Positions 1 through 8,425 are shown, numbered from the stretch's first letter. The stretch: 64,000 nt of DNA from Flavobacterium sp. GT3R68 (GCF_007109225.1 NZ_VJZK01000005.1:215455-279454); one strand, 5' to 3'. Made by a program: numbers and translations. The notes: generated by a model from the letters alone, not told the origin.

Positions 1-1
1 T

Positions 2-829
2 GGGGTAGGAACCGGAGGAACTATTTCCGGAGTTGGAAAATATCTAAAAGAAAAAAACCCAAACATTAAGATTTGGGGTGTGGATACATATGGATCTGTT
101 TTCAAAAAATACCATGAAACCGGAATCTTTGATGAAAATGAAATCTACTCTTACAGTACCGAAGGAATCGGGGAAGACATTCTTCCTAAAAACGTTGATT
201 TCTCCTTGATTGACGGCTTTACTAAAGTTACAGATAAGGACGCCGCAGTATATACCCGTAAAATTGCTTTGGAAGAAGGGATTTTTGTAGGGAATTCAGC
301 CGGTTCTGCTATCAAAGGATTATTGCAGCTGAAGGAACACTTCAAACCGGAAGATGTCGTAGTGGTGTTATTTCATGATAGCGGAAGCCGTTACGTGGGT
401 AAAATGTTTAACGACGACTGGATGCGTGAAAGAGGCTTCCTGGACGAAGATATTACTAAAGCCGAAGATGTTATTAAAGATCATATCGATAAGCCGTTAG
501 TAATCGTTCGTACTGAAGAATTGGTGTCCCACGCCATTGAACGCATGCGCAAATTTAAAATCTCGCAAATTCCGGTAGTGGATATCAATGGGTTTGTAGG
601 CTCGATAGACGAGACCAATTTGTTTCAGAGTTATGTAACCGACAAAAGTATTGCTGATAAGCCTATTCGGGAAATTATGGGCAAACCATATCCAATTGTA
701 ATGGCTACTGCTGCAATCGAAGATGTTTCCAAATTGTTTTCTAAAGACAATCAGGCCGTTTTGGTGGATTTAGGAAATCATAAATTCCATATTATCACTA
801 AATATGATATGATTGGTTCTATAAAGTAG
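2..829 (+). CDS. Cystathionine beta-synthase-like PLP enzyme, 5' truncated
   Basis: This is the C-terminal part of a fold-type II pyridoxal-phosphate enzyme followed by a CBS-domain pair; the start lies before the window. The reading frame is open from base 2 and begins in the glycine-rich PLP-phosphate loop (GVGTGGTISG), typical of cysteine synthase and cystathionine beta-synthase. After the catalytic fold (to about base 470) come two CBS motifs, one containing ISQIPVVD and one ending in HIITKYDMI, which commonly bind adenosyl ligands and regulate activity. The likely reaction is condensation of serine or an activated serine with homocysteine or sulfide. The sequence does not separate cystathionine beta-synthase from a CBS-domain cysteine synthase. 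A terminator follows the stop. Confidence 0.85.
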   Translation, partial: GVGTGGTISGVGKYLKEKNPNIKIWGVDTYGSVFKKYHETGIFDENEIYSYSTEGIGEDILPKNVDFSLIDGFTKVTDKDAAVYTRKIALEEGIFVGNSAGSAIKGLLQLKEHFKPEDVVVVLFHDSGSRYVGKMFNDDWMRERGFLDEDITKAEDVIKDHIDKPLVIVRTEELVSHAIERMRKFKISQIPVVDINGFVGSIDETNLFQSYVTDKSIADKPIREIMGKPYPIVMATAAIEDVSKLFSKDNQAVLVDLGNHKFHIITKYDMIGSIK

Positions 830-854
830 GACTAATAAGCATAACTTCATAATT

Positions 855-891
855 TGCCGCTACACCGGTCCTCTGGTGAAAGCGGCATTTT
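855..891 (+). terminator. Intrinsic terminator after the CBS-like gene
   Basis: A perfect 7-bp stem TGCCGCT/AGCGGCA encloses an inner CACC/GGTG stem and is followed directly by TTTTT. It lies 25 bases after the upstream stop codon and before the exonuclease start. Confidence 0.8.
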
Positions 892-908
892 TAACTTAAA
901 TCAGCACA

Positions 909-1391
909 ATGACTTTTACCGCTATAGATTTTGAAACCGCAACAGCCTTTCATCCGTGTTCCGTTGGAATTGTAACAGTGGAGAATGGCGTGATCGTGGA
1001 TGAATTTGTAAGCCTGATAAAACCGCCCAATAATGTGTATTCCCCATTTACCATTCAGGTTCACGGGATATATCCAAGGGATACGGTCAATGCCAAATCC
1101 TTTGCGCAGGTATTTCCCGAAATTCAAAAACGTCTTCAGAACCGGATTGTCGTTGCCCATAATGAAAGCTTCGACCGGAATGTCCTTACCAAGTCCATGG
1201 CACTTCATAATTTGGAATATGCTGATTTAAATATTGCTCATCGTTGGGAATGCACGGTAAAAATCTACAAAGCCAAGGGACTCAAACCAACCAAACTCAG
1301 TGATTGCTGCAGGGCGATGCAGATTACACTGAACCATCATGAGGCCTTGTCCGATGCACGTGCCTGTGCAAAACTCTACCTGATGAAATAA
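909..1391 (+). CDS. DnaQ-like (DEDDh) 3'-5' exonuclease
   Basis: A 160-residue stand-alone exonuclease domain of the DNA polymerase III epsilon superfamily. The DEDDh residues are visible: D7 and E9 in AIDFETA, an Asp in the HNESFD segment (motif II), and the H/D pair in HEALSDA (motif III). These bind two metal ions for 3'-5' hydrolysis of nucleic acid. It has no polymerase, helicase or GIY-YIG partner domain. Family members of this size act in DNA proofreading, nucleotide-pool or RNA trimming roles; the sequence does not say which. It has its own terminator upstream and an 84-base gap downstream. Confidence 0.85.
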   Translation: MTFTAIDFETATAFHPCSVGIVTVENGVIVDEFVSLIKPPNNVYSPFTIQVHGIYPRDTVNAKSFAQVFPEIQKRLQNRIVVAHNESFDRNVLTKSMALHNLEYADLNIAHRWECTVKIYKAKGLKPTKLSDCCRAMQITLNHHEALSDARACAKLYLMK

Positions 1392-1475
1392 TTTTGTAAG
1401 AAAATAGTTACTTTTTAAACTTTTTGTATTACCTTAGTAATTCGTAAACGCCAGAGTAATTATTTTTAAGCCAAA

Positions 1476-2747
1476 ATGAAAGAAGATTTCCTCCACTATC
1501 TGTGGAAATATAAGAAGTTTGATACCGCAAATTTGCGCACTGCTCAGGGGGAAGATATTTTACTCATTGATGGTGGTCAATATCTTCAATTGGCAGGACC
1601 GGATTTTTTCAATGCCCAACTTATTATTGGGAACCAAAAGTGGGCAGGTAATGTAGAAATCCATATCAAATCATCGGATTGGTATTTGCACCATCACGAA
1701 ACAGATGCTGCTTACGAAAATGTTATTCTACATGTGGTCTGGGAACATGATGCGGAAATTTTCAGAATTAATAACACTGAAATACCGGTTTTGGAACTTA
1801 AGAATCATGTCCCAAAAGATACTTTAAGCAATTATCATTCATTACTTACTCCAAAATCCTGGATTTTCTGCGAAAAACAAATCGCCACTATTGATGCTTT
1901 TCATTTCACCAATTGGCAGGAACGATTGTTTTTTGAAAGATTGGAACGAAAATCAAAACCGATACAGGACTTATTGGAAAGCACCAAACAGGATTGGGAA
2001 GCGGTGTTGTTTTGTCTTTTGGCGAAAAACTTCGGATTGAATACCAATGGGGAAGCGTTCCTTAACAGCGCGCAGTCAGTTCCCTTTTCAATTATCAGAA
2101 AGGAAAGTTTTGAAGTTGAAAATTTAGAAAGCCTTCTTTTGGGCACTACAGGTTTACTTGCAGCCGAGAAAGAGGATGCGTATTATAAAGATCTGCAATT
2201 CCGGTATTCGTATCTGCAGCATGTGTACCAGATTGAAAAATGGCATATTACACCAGTGCAGTTTTTCAAGCACCGCCCTGATAATTTCCCGACGATCCGG
2301 TTATCCCAATTAGCCAACCTATACCATCAGCAGCGACAATTATTTTCAAAAATGATAGCAGCGCATTCAATAAAAGACATGTATAAGCTGTTCACTGTTT
2401 CTGCTTCCCCTTATTGGGAGACGCATTATCAGTTCGACCGGAACAGTCCGAAAAAAATTAAAATACTTTCAAAATCATTTATTGATCTCCTTATTATTAA
2501 CACCATTATACCGATTCAATTCGCTTATGCACAAAGCCAAGGGAAAGAGATTGCAGAACATCTGATTGAACTATTGCAACAGGTAGCTCCTGAGCAAAAT
2601 GCAGTCATCGAAAAGTTTGATTCTTTTGGGATTATTTCAAAACACGCTTTTGACTCGCAATCCTTATTACAGCTCAAAAATGAATATTGTAATAAGAGCA
2701 GATGCTTGGAATGTGGTATTGGAATGACATTATTGAAATCAATCTGA
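1476..2747 (+). CDS. DUF2851 family protein
   Basis: A 423-residue soluble protein that I recognise as the Bacteroidota DUF2851 family, of unknown function. It has no signal peptide or membrane segment. The N-terminal half contains the conserved-looking GPDFFNAQL and GNVEIHIKSSDW segments. The C-terminus ends with a Cys-rich tail (YCNKSRCLECGIG) that could hold a metal, but only three Cys are visible there. The charged, aromatic-rich N-terminal half is compatible with an enzyme, but no catalytic motif is evident. A promoter for the next gene overlaps its last codons. Confidence 0.75.
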   Translation: MKEDFLHYLWKYKKFDTANLRTAQGEDILLIDGGQYLQLAGPDFFNAQLIIGNQKWAGNVEIHIKSSDWYLHHHETDAAYENVILHVVWEHDAEIFRINNTEIPVLELKNHVPKDTLSNYHSLLTPKSWIFCEKQIATIDAFHFTNWQERLFFERLERKSKPIQDLLESTKQDWEAVLFCLLAKNFGLNTNGEAFLNSAQSVPFSIIRKESFEVENLESLLLGTTGLLAAEKEDAYYKDLQFRYSYLQHVYQIEKWHITPVQFFKHRPDNFPTIRLSQLANLYHQQRQLFSKMIAAHSIKDMYKLFTVSASPYWETHYQFDRNSPKKIKILSKSFIDLLIINTIIPIQFAYAQSQGKEIAEHLIELLQQVAPEQNAVIEKFDSFGIISKHAFDSQSLLQLKNEYCNKSRCLECGIGMTLLKSI

Positions 2748-2763
2748 AACTTTTGTAACTTTG
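2733..2763 (+). promoter_or_regulatory. Flavobacterial promoter for the PspC-like gene
   Basis: TTG at 2733-2735, a 20-nt spacer, then TAACTTTG at 2756-2763 match the Bacteroidota -33/-7 consensus (TTG and TAnnTTTG). The predicted transcript starts about 20 bases before the ATG at 2790. The -33 element lies inside the DUF2851 coding region. Confidence 0.65.
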
Positions 2764-2789
2764 AAATTCATAAATCTGAAACATATAAA

Positions 2790-3017
2790 ATGTCATTTGT
2801 AATCCGACTTAAATATTTTTTCGAAACACACGGCTTTAATGCGGCTTCCCGTTTAGCAGACCGATTAGGAATGCGCGCCAGCAGCGTCCGCCTGTTTTTT
2901 ATTTATATATCCTTTGTGACGGCAGGGTTATGGTTTGGGGTTTATTTGACACTGGCTTTTTTAATCAGACTGAAAGATTTAATTCGGGCAAAGCGCACAT
3001 CGGTATTTGACTTATAA
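2790..3017 (+). CDS. PspC-domain small membrane protein
   Basis: A 75-residue protein with a PspC-type core: an amphipathic start, the segment ASRLADRLGMRASSVRLFF, and a hydrophobic span (about residues 35-60) that should cross the inner membrane. PspC in enterobacteria senses envelope stress, but single-domain PspC proteins in Bacteroidota are often uncharacterised. It sits 7 bases before the next gene's ATG and shares its promoter, so the two are probably co-transcribed. Confidence 0.7.
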   Translation: MSFVIRLKYFFETHGFNAASRLADRLGMRASSVRLFFIYISFVTAGLWFGVYLTLAFLIRLKDLIRAKRTSVFDL

Positions 3018-3024
3018 ATCATTT

Positions 3025-3903
3025 ATGACATTAAAATCCTTTTTCCAATTTTCCAATGAGCAGCGAAGTGGTATTTTCATGTTGTTCACCATCAGTATCG
3101 CGCTACAGTTGAGTTATTTTTTTATTGATTTTACAACCGCTGAAAAGGATTCCAAAGAAAAATTGCAATGGCTCGCGTTCCAAACGGAAGTGGATTCCTT
3201 AAAGCAGGTTCAGTATGACTACGTGCCGAAAATTTATCCGTTCAATCCAAATTTCATCACGGATTTCAAAGGATATAAACTGGGAATGTCAGTTTCGGAA
3301 ATCGACCGGCTTTTGGCATATAGAAAATTAAACAAATACGTCAATTCTGCTGTCGAATTCCAACAGGTAACAAAAGTTTCCGATTCACTCCTGAACGCTA
3401 TTTCTCCCTATTTTAAATTTCCGGATTGGGTTACCAATAAAAGCAATACTAATTCCTATGCCCAAAAATCGTTTTCTAAATTTAATAAAAAAGAAAAGAT
3501 TGTCATATTGGATATCAATCTGGCAACGCAAGAGGATTTGGTCAAAGTCTATGGTATCGGGGCAGGCCTGTCCGAAAGAATCTTAAAGCAAAAGGAAATT
3601 CTGGGTGGTTTTGTCAGTATGGAACAAATGAAAGATGTCTGGGGTTTGTCGCCCGAAGTAATAGAAAGCCTGAATAAATCCTTTAAGGTTTCGGTACAGC
3701 CAAAATTAAAAAAGGTCAATGTAAATAATGCTTCCGTAAAAGATTTGTCCCAATTCCCATATTTCAGATATGCGCTGGCAAAAACAATTGTGACCTACAG
3801 AAGTATGAACGGAGACATAAAAACAAAGGAAGATTTACTAAAAATTAGGAATTTTCCAGTTGATAAAGTTGATATAATTGCCTTATATTTGGACTTTAAT
3901 TAA
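3025..3903 (+). CDS. Helix-hairpin-helix (ComEA-like) membrane protein
   Basis: A 292-residue protein with one N-terminal membrane span (GIFMLFTISIALQLSYFF), a linker, and two or three helix-hairpin-helix units in the C-terminal half (DINLATQEDLVKVYGIG; VNVNNASVKDLSQFP). These motifs bind DNA non-specifically in ComEA-type uptake proteins. Here the domain order is membrane anchor then HhH, so a periplasmic DNA-binding role is plausible but unproven. I chose ATG 3025 over an in-frame TTG at 3007, which would overlap the preceding gene. It is co-oriented with and close to both neighbours. Confidence 0.7.
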   Translation: MTLKSFFQFSNEQRSGIFMLFTISIALQLSYFFIDFTTAEKDSKEKLQWLAFQTEVDSLKQVQYDYVPKIYPFNPNFITDFKGYKLGMSVSEIDRLLAYRKLNKYVNSAVEFQQVTKVSDSLLNAISPYFKFPDWVTNKSNTNSYAQKSFSKFNKKEKIVILDINLATQEDLVKVYGIGAGLSERILKQKEILGGFVSMEQMKDVWGLSPEVIESLNKSFKVSVQPKLKKVNVNNASVKDLSQFPYFRYALAKTIVTYRSMNGDIKTKEDLLKIRNFPVDKVDIIALYLDFN

Positions 3904-3925
3904 TTATATCAACTATTTCAACCCT

Positions 3926-5098
3926 ATGGATTCAATATATTTTACTGAAGAGCACCAATTATTTAGAAAGAGTTTGCAAGATTTTTTGCAGAAAGAAGTT
4001 GTTCCACATATTGAAAAATGGGAAAAGACAGGTGCTATAGAACGATTTATATGGAAAAAGTTCGGCGACATGGGTTTCTTTGGTTTACGATACCCTGAAG
4101 CTTATGGTGGATTGAATTTGGATTTATTTTATACAGTTATCTTCTTAGAAGAGCTTCAGAAAATAAAATCTTCCGGCTTTGCAGCAGCGATGTGGGCACA
4201 TGCCTATTTAGCAATGACGCATTTAAATGCTGAAGGAAGTGAGCGAATTAAAAAAGATTATTTAGCCCCGAGTATTTCAGGTGATAAAATAGGCGCTTTA
4301 TGCATCACGGAACCTTTCGGTGGTAGTGACGTGGCAGGAATGCGCACTACGGCTGTAAAAAACGGTGACAAGTATATTATTAATGGTTCAAAAACATTCA
4401 TTACAAATGGTGTTTATGGCGATTATTATGTAGTTGCTGCCAAAACAAATCCAGACCTTGGCAATAAAGGAATAAGTATGTTTTTGGTTGATAGTAATCT
4501 GAAAGGTATATCGGCGACAAAACTGGATAAATTAGGATGGAGGGCTTCTGATACAGCGGAAATTGCATTTGATAATGTGGAGATTCCTGTAGAGAATTTA
4601 ATGGGTGAAGAAGGAAAAGGATTTCCATATATCATGCAGCATTTTGCTTTTGAGCGTTTAATCATGGCTATCAATGGTCATGCCAGAGCAGAATATGCAA
4701 TTGATTATACTATAGGATACATGTCAGAGCGCGAGGCATTTGGAACCACGATAAATAAGTTTCAGGCATTAAGACATACGCTTGTTGAGCATGCCACAGA
4801 TGTCGAGCATTGTAAGGTGTTTAATTATGCAGCTGCAGCGCGATTGGATAAAGGAGAATATGTAGTAAAAGAAGCTACTATGGCGAAACTGAAATCAACA
4901 AAAGTAGCCGATGAAACTATTTATAGCTGTTTGCAGATGTTGGGAGGTTACGGTTATATGGAAGAATATCCTTTAGCGCGCCTGTTTAGAGACAGTCGTT
5001 TAGGGCCAATAGGAGGAGGAACATCGGAAATATTGAAAGAGATCTTGTCGAAAATGATTATCGATAAGCAAAATTATCAGCCAGCAGTTAAACAATAA
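3926..5098 (+). CDS. Acyl-CoA dehydrogenase
   Basis: A 390-residue FAD-dependent acyl-CoA dehydrogenase catalysing alpha,beta-desaturation of acyl-CoA, with electrons passed to ETF. Visible family signatures are CITEPFGGSDVAGM (FAD and substrate binding) and the C-terminal QMLGGYGYMEEYP with PIGGGTSEILKE. The usual catalytic Glu in a YEGT-type motif is absent (the site reads GGGT). E243 in FAFERL occupies the alternative position used by isovaleryl- and long-chain-type enzymes. ATG 3926 is preferred over the upstream TTG 3878 inside the preceding gene because residues MDSIYFTEEHQLFR match the family start. The substrate is not predictable. Confidence 0.85.
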   Translation: MDSIYFTEEHQLFRKSLQDFLQKEVVPHIEKWEKTGAIERFIWKKFGDMGFFGLRYPEAYGGLNLDLFYTVIFLEELQKIKSSGFAAAMWAHAYLAMTHLNAEGSERIKKDYLAPSISGDKIGALCITEPFGGSDVAGMRTTAVKNGDKYIINGSKTFITNGVYGDYYVVAAKTNPDLGNKGISMFLVDSNLKGISATKLDKLGWRASDTAEIAFDNVEIPVENLMGEEGKGFPYIMQHFAFERLIMAINGHARAEYAIDYTIGYMSEREAFGTTINKFQALRHTLVEHATDVEHCKVFNYAAAARLDKGEYVVKEATMAKLKSTKVADETIYSCLQMLGGYGYMEEYPLARLFRDSRLGPIGGGTSEILKEILSKMIIDKQNYQPAVKQ

Positions 5099-5118
5099 TA
5101 GAAAAAACAGAATACAAA

Positions 5119-5158
5119 TAAAGCCAGGAAGCAAGAAATTGTAACTTGGCTTTTTTTG
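5119..5158 (+). terminator. Intrinsic terminator after acyl-CoA dehydrogenase
   Basis: AAGCCA and TGGCTT form a stem across a loop of about 20 bases, followed by a run of T. It lies just upstream of the rpsU promoter. Confidence 0.65.
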
Positions 5159-5205
5159 TATAAAATAATTAATCATATTATACTTCATTATCCAAAATAA
5201 AAATA

Positions 5206-5213
5206 TACTTTTG
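5206..5213 (+). promoter_or_regulatory. Flavobacterial -7 element for rpsU
   Basis: TACTTTTG matches TAnnTTTG exactly, 28 bases before the rpsU ATG. I see no convincing TTG at -33, so only the -7 box is called. Confidence 0.5.
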
Positions 5214-5241
5214 CAACCTAACGAAAGGGGGTGTCAATATT

Positions 5242-5436
5242 ATGTTAATTATACCAATTAAAGACGGAGAAAATATCGATAGAGCATTAAAGCGCTATAA
5301 AAGAAAATTTGATAAAACAGGAACTGTTCGTCAGTTAAGAGCACGTACTGCTTTTATTAAACCTTCTGTTACAAACAGAATGAAAATCCAGAAAGCGGCT
5401 TACATTCAGAACATGAAAGATGGTTTAGAAAGTTAA
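5242..5436 (+). CDS. rpsU: 30S ribosomal protein S21
   Basis: A 64-residue basic protein of normal length for S21, a small-subunit protein near the anti-Shine-Dalgarno region of 16S rRNA. The N-terminal MLIIPIKDGENIDRALKRYK and the basic KRKFDKTG segment fit the family. A purine-rich stretch (GAAAGGGGG) lies about 10 bases before the ATG, a stronger ribosome-binding site than most genes here. A very strong terminator follows, so it is probably monocistronic. Confidence 0.92.
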   Translation: MLIIPIKDGENIDRALKRYKRKFDKTGTVRQLRARTAFIKPSVTNRMKIQKAAYIQNMKDGLES

Positions 5437-5459
5437 TAAATAACTTTTCGAAAATATAA

Positions 5460-5505
5460 CCGTTAGTAATTAAAGTTTTTTAACTTTGATGCTAACGGTT
5501 TTTTT
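5460..5505 (+). terminator. Long intrinsic terminator touching the xerC start codon
   Basis: CCGTTAG pairs with CTAACGG, with an inner AAAGTT/AACTTT stem, followed by seven T. The T-tract ends at 5505 and the xerC ATG begins at 5506. Confidence 0.9.
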
Positions 5506-6402
5506 ATGGAAAATAGTAAGACAGCGTTTCGGGAGTATCTGCAGTTGGAGAAAAACTATTCTCCCCATACCGTCCATGCGTATCTGAACGATGTGGGATT
5601 CTTTGAAACGTTTGTTATTACAAACTTTTACCAGGAGAGTCTTTTGGAAGTTAATTACAATCTGATTCGGAGCTGGATTGTTTCCTTGGTTGATGCCGAT
5701 GTTTCGAATGTTTCGGTTAACAGGAAAATCTCATCTTTAAAATCGTATTACAAGTTCCTGCTGAAGACCAAACAAATAGAGGTAAGCCCTTTGTTAAAGC
5801 ATAAGTCATTAAAAACGGCTAAAAGTCTTCAGATTCCTTTCTCGGAAAAAGAACTCAATCGGGTGCTGACAGAAATAAAGTATCCGGATGGTTTCGAAGG
5901 GATTCGCGACAAGCTGATGATCGACTTGTTTTATACCACGGGAATACGAAGAACTGAATTAATTCATCTCAAAATGGAAAATATCGATCTTTCGAATTCG
6001 ACGTTGAAGGTTTTGGGAAAGAGAAATAAGGAACGGATTCTTCCGTTATTGCCTATAATTAGAGACCAATTTAGTTTGTATTTATCAGAAAGGTCCCGAT
6101 TAAAAACTGTTAAGGATGAAGTGTTTTTTTTTCTAACGTTAAAGGGCGTTAAACTGAATGATTCTCTTGTGTATCGATTAATAAATGACTACTTTAGTAA
6201 CGTTTCCGAGAAGGTCAAAAAGAGTCCTCATATTTTGAGGCATACTTTTGCAACGCATTTGCTCAATAATGGGGCAGACCTGAATTCGGTAAAAGAATTG
6301 TTAGGACATTCCAGTTTGGCGTCGACACAAGTATACACACATAGCAGTTTGGCGGAATTGAAAAAAGTGTATGGGGCGGCACATCCGAGAAGTCAAAAAT
6401 AA
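5506..6402 (+). CDS. xerC: Tyrosine recombinase XerC-type
   Basis: A 298-residue site-specific tyrosine recombinase, the normal length for chromosome-dimer resolution enzymes acting at dif. It has an N-terminal SAM-like core-binding domain (about residues 1-90) and a C-terminal catalytic domain. Catalytic residues seen are R148 in TTGIRRTEL, the HILRH box, the H of LLGHSS, and nucleophile Y277 in STQVYTHSS. It has no phage or integron gene around it, which supports a housekeeping Xer rather than an integrase. Its start codon abuts the rpsU terminator with no obvious ribosome-binding site, so it may be expressed by read-through or from a promoter buried in rpsU. XerC versus XerD cannot be settled here. 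Confidence 0.85.
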   Translation: MENSKTAFREYLQLEKNYSPHTVHAYLNDVGFFETFVITNFYQESLLEVNYNLIRSWIVSLVDADVSNVSVNRKISSLKSYYKFLLKTKQIEVSPLLKHKSLKTAKSLQIPFSEKELNRVLTEIKYPDGFEGIRDKLMIDLFYTTGIRRTELIHLKMENIDLSNSTLKVLGKRNKERILPLLPIIRDQFSLYLSERSRLKTVKDEVFFFLTLKGVKLNDSLVYRLINDYFSNVSEKVKKSPHILRHTFATHLLNNGADLNSVKELLGHSSLASTQVYTHSSLAELKKVYGAAHPRSQK

Positions 6403-6435
6403 TTCCATTTTGTATAACCTATAAATAATTTGATT

Positions 6436-6738
6436 ATGAATGTAAATGTTCACGCAGTTAATTTTACTGTTGACGGAAAACTATTAGATTTCGTTCAGGA
6501 AAGAATGGATAAATTAGAAAAATATTATGATAAGGTAGTGTCGGCTGAAATTTATTTAAAAGTTGAAAAGACAAGTGATAAAGAAAATAAAATTGCAGAG
6601 GTGAAAATTCATGTTCCTGGTGATGATTTCATGGTAAAAAAACAATGTAAAACTTTTGAAGAAGCGGTAGAACAATCAGCAGAATCCTTAGCGCGATTAT
6701 TGCAGAAAAGAAAAGAAAAAGTAAGAACTCATATATAA
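6436..6738 (+). CDS. hpf: Ribosome hibernation promoting factor, short form
   Basis: A 100-residue HPF/YfiA-family protein that binds the 30S decoding site to inactivate or dimerise ribosomes in slow growth. The beta-alpha fold is recognisable from VNVHAVNFTVDGKLLDFV and the basic C-terminus ARLLQKRKEKV. It lacks the long C-terminal dimerisation domain, so it is a short form. ATG 6436 was chosen over TTG 6430. It sits 33 bases after xerC and may be co-transcribed with it; a hairpin with a T-tract follows at 6794-6821. Confidence 0.88.
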   Translation: MNVNVHAVNFTVDGKLLDFVQERMDKLEKYYDKVVSAEIYLKVEKTSDKENKIAEVKIHVPGDDFMVKKQCKTFEEAVEQSAESLARLLQKRKEKVRTHI

Positions 6739-6760
6739 TCCAAAATTTTTCATCAAAAAG

Positions 6761-6792
6761 TTTTGATTAAAAAACAAAAAGATATACATTTG
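6761..6792 (+). promoter_or_regulatory. Flavobacterial promoter of the tRNA-tuf operon
   Basis: TTTTG at 6761-6765, a 19-nt spacer and TACATTTG at 6785-6792 are an excellent consensus match. It is the only strong promoter seen before tRNA-Thr, tRNA-Tyr, tRNA-Thr and tuf. Confidence 0.75.
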
Positions 6793-6793
6793 C

Positions 6794-6821
6794 AGTCCGT
6801 TAGAAATAGCGGGCTTTTTTT
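6794..6821 (+). terminator. Terminator-like hairpin overlapping the tRNA promoter start region
   Basis: AGTCCG pairs with CGGGCT (one G-U) around a 10-base loop, followed by TTTTTTT. It begins two bases after the -7 box. It could end hpf transcription or act as a leader hairpin of the tRNA transcript. Confidence 0.55.
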
Positions 6822-6829
6822 ATTGATTC

Positions 6830-6903
6830 GCCAGCGTAGCTCAGTTGGCTAGAGCAGCTGATTTGTAATCAGCAGGTCGTGGGTTCGAGTCCCTCCGCCG
6901 GCT
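6830..6903 (+). tRNA. tRNA-Thr (anticodon TGT)
   Basis: A cloverleaf folds with anticodon stem GCTGA/TCAGC and loop TTTGTAA, giving anticodon TGT. The acceptor arms GCCAGCG/CGCCGGC have an A-C mismatch at the fourth pair, and the T-stem GTGGG/CCCTC has one T-T mismatch. There is no encoded CCA. Confidence 0.92.
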
Positions 6904-6936
6904 CAAAACCGTAAAGGTTTGATAATGAGAAAAGTA

Positions 6937-7018
<82 letters not shown>

Positions 7019-7093
7019 CATATTGAATTGCTGATTTAGGGTTTTGAAATTTATTTTAAATCTTTATATCAAAAGTCCTAATTCAAGGATTCT

Positions 7094-7165
7094 GCCGGTG
7101 TAGCTCAGGGGTAGAGTGCTTCCTTGGTAAGGAAGAGGTCTCGGGTTCAATTCCCGACATTGGCT
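7094..7165 (+). tRNA. tRNA-Thr (anticodon GGT)
   Basis: Acceptor GCCGGTG/CATTGGC pairs with two G-U. Anticodon stem CTTCC/GGAAG has loop TTGGTAA, giving GGT. The T-stem TCGGG/CCCGA is perfect. It lies 56 bases before tuf. Confidence 0.94.
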
Positions 7166-7221
7166 CAATTGTGTAATAAATAAGAACACTAATATATAAC
7201 TAAGATTAAAAATTAAGTAAA

Positions 7222-8409
7222 ATGGCAAAAGAAACCTTTAACCGTAACAAGCCCCACTTAAACATAGGAACAATTGGGCACGTGGATCACGGAAAAACTA
7301 CATTAACTGCAGCAATAACAAAAGTGTTATCTGATGCGGGTTACTGTCAAGCAAAATCATTTGATCAAATTGATAATGCTCCAGAAGAAAAAGAAAGAGG
7401 TATTACAATTAATACATCTCACGTTGAGTACGAAACTGCTAACCGTCACTACGCACACGTTGACTGTCCAGGTCACGCGGATTACGTAAAAAACATGGTT
7501 ACCGGTGCTGCTCAAATGGATGGTGCTATCTTGGTAGTTGCTGCTACAGATGGTCCAATGCCACAAACTCGTGAGCACATCCTTTTAGGACGTCAGGTTG
7601 GTATTCCTAGAATGGTAGTATTCATGAACAAAGTGGATATGGTTGATGATGCTGAGCTTTTAGAGCTAGTTGAAATGGAAATCAGAGATTTATTATCTTT
7701 CTACGAATATGATGGTGACAACTGTCCGGTTATTCAAGGTTCTGCTTTAGGTGGATTGAATAGCGATCCGGCTTGGGTACCTAAAATTATTGAATTAATG
7801 GCTGCTGTTGATGCTTGGATCGAAGAACCAGTGCGTGATATTGCAAAACCATTCTTGATGCCAGTTGAGGATTCATTTACAATTACTGGTCGTGGAACTG
7901 TTGCTACAGGTCGTATCGAAACAGGTATTGCTAATACAGGAGATCCAGTTGAAATCATTGGTATGGGAGCTGAAAAATTAACTTCTACTATTACAGGAGT
8001 TGAGATGTTCCGTAAAATCCTTGATAGAGGTGAAGCTGGTGACAACGTTGGTTTGTTGTTAAGAGGTATTGATAAAGCTGATATCAAAAGAGGTATGGTT
8101 ATTATTAAGCCAGGTTCAGTTAAACCACACGCAACTTTCAAAGCTGAGGTGTATATCTTGAAAAAAGAAGAAGGTGGACGTCATACTCCATTCCATAACA
8201 ACTACCGTCCACAGTTCTACGTACGTACAACTGACGTAACAGGAGTTATTACTTTGCCAGAAGGTGTAGAGATGGTGATGCCAGGAGACAACTTAACTAT
8301 CAACGTTACTTTGTTAAGTCCTATCGCTATGAGCATTGGTCTACGTTTCGCTATCCGTGAAGGTGGTAGAACAGTAGGTGCTGGTCAGGTTACTGAAATT
8401 ACAGAATAA
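7222..8409 (+). CDS. tuf: Elongation factor Tu
   Basis: A 395-residue EF-Tu of normal length; it delivers aminoacyl-tRNA to the ribosome with GTP. G1 is GHVDHGKT (residues 19-26), the switch I threonine is in RGITIN, G3 is DCPGHAD, and G4 is NKVD. Domains II and III follow, with the [11 protein letters not shown] segment. It is downstream of the tRNA cluster with no terminator between, so tRNAs and tuf likely form one operon, and it has its own terminator at 8426-8465. Confidence 0.98.
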   Translation: MAKETFNRNKPHLNIGTIGHVDHGKTTLTAAITKVLSDAGYCQAKSFDQIDNAPEEKERGITINTSHVEYETANRHYAHVDCPGHADYVKNMVTGAAQMDGAILVVAATDGPMPQTREHILLGRQVGIPRMVVFMNKVDMVDDAELLELVEMEIRDLLSFYEYDGDNCPVIQGSALGGLNSDPAWVPKIIELMAAVDAWIEEPVRDIAKPFLMPVEDSFTITGRGTVATGRIETGIANTGDPVEIIGMGAEKLTSTITGVEMFRKILDRGEAGDNVGLLLRGIDKADIKRGMVIIKPGSVKPHATFKAEVYILKKEEGGRHTPFHNNYRPQFYVRTTDVTGVITLPEGVEMVMPGDNLTINVTLLSPIAMSIGLRFAIREGGRTVGAGQVTEITE

Positions 8410-8425
8410 TTATTCTAAATTATAA

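Noticed and set aside
3007..3024. TTG 3007, TTG 3878, GTG 57088 and similar upstream starts
   Set aside because: They overlap the preceding gene or the promoter -7 box and add residues unlike the family; the next ATG fits better.
5506..6402. XerC-type gene as an integron or phage integrase
   Set aside because: No attachment sites, phage genes or attC-like repeats are nearby, and its neighbours are ribosomal genes.
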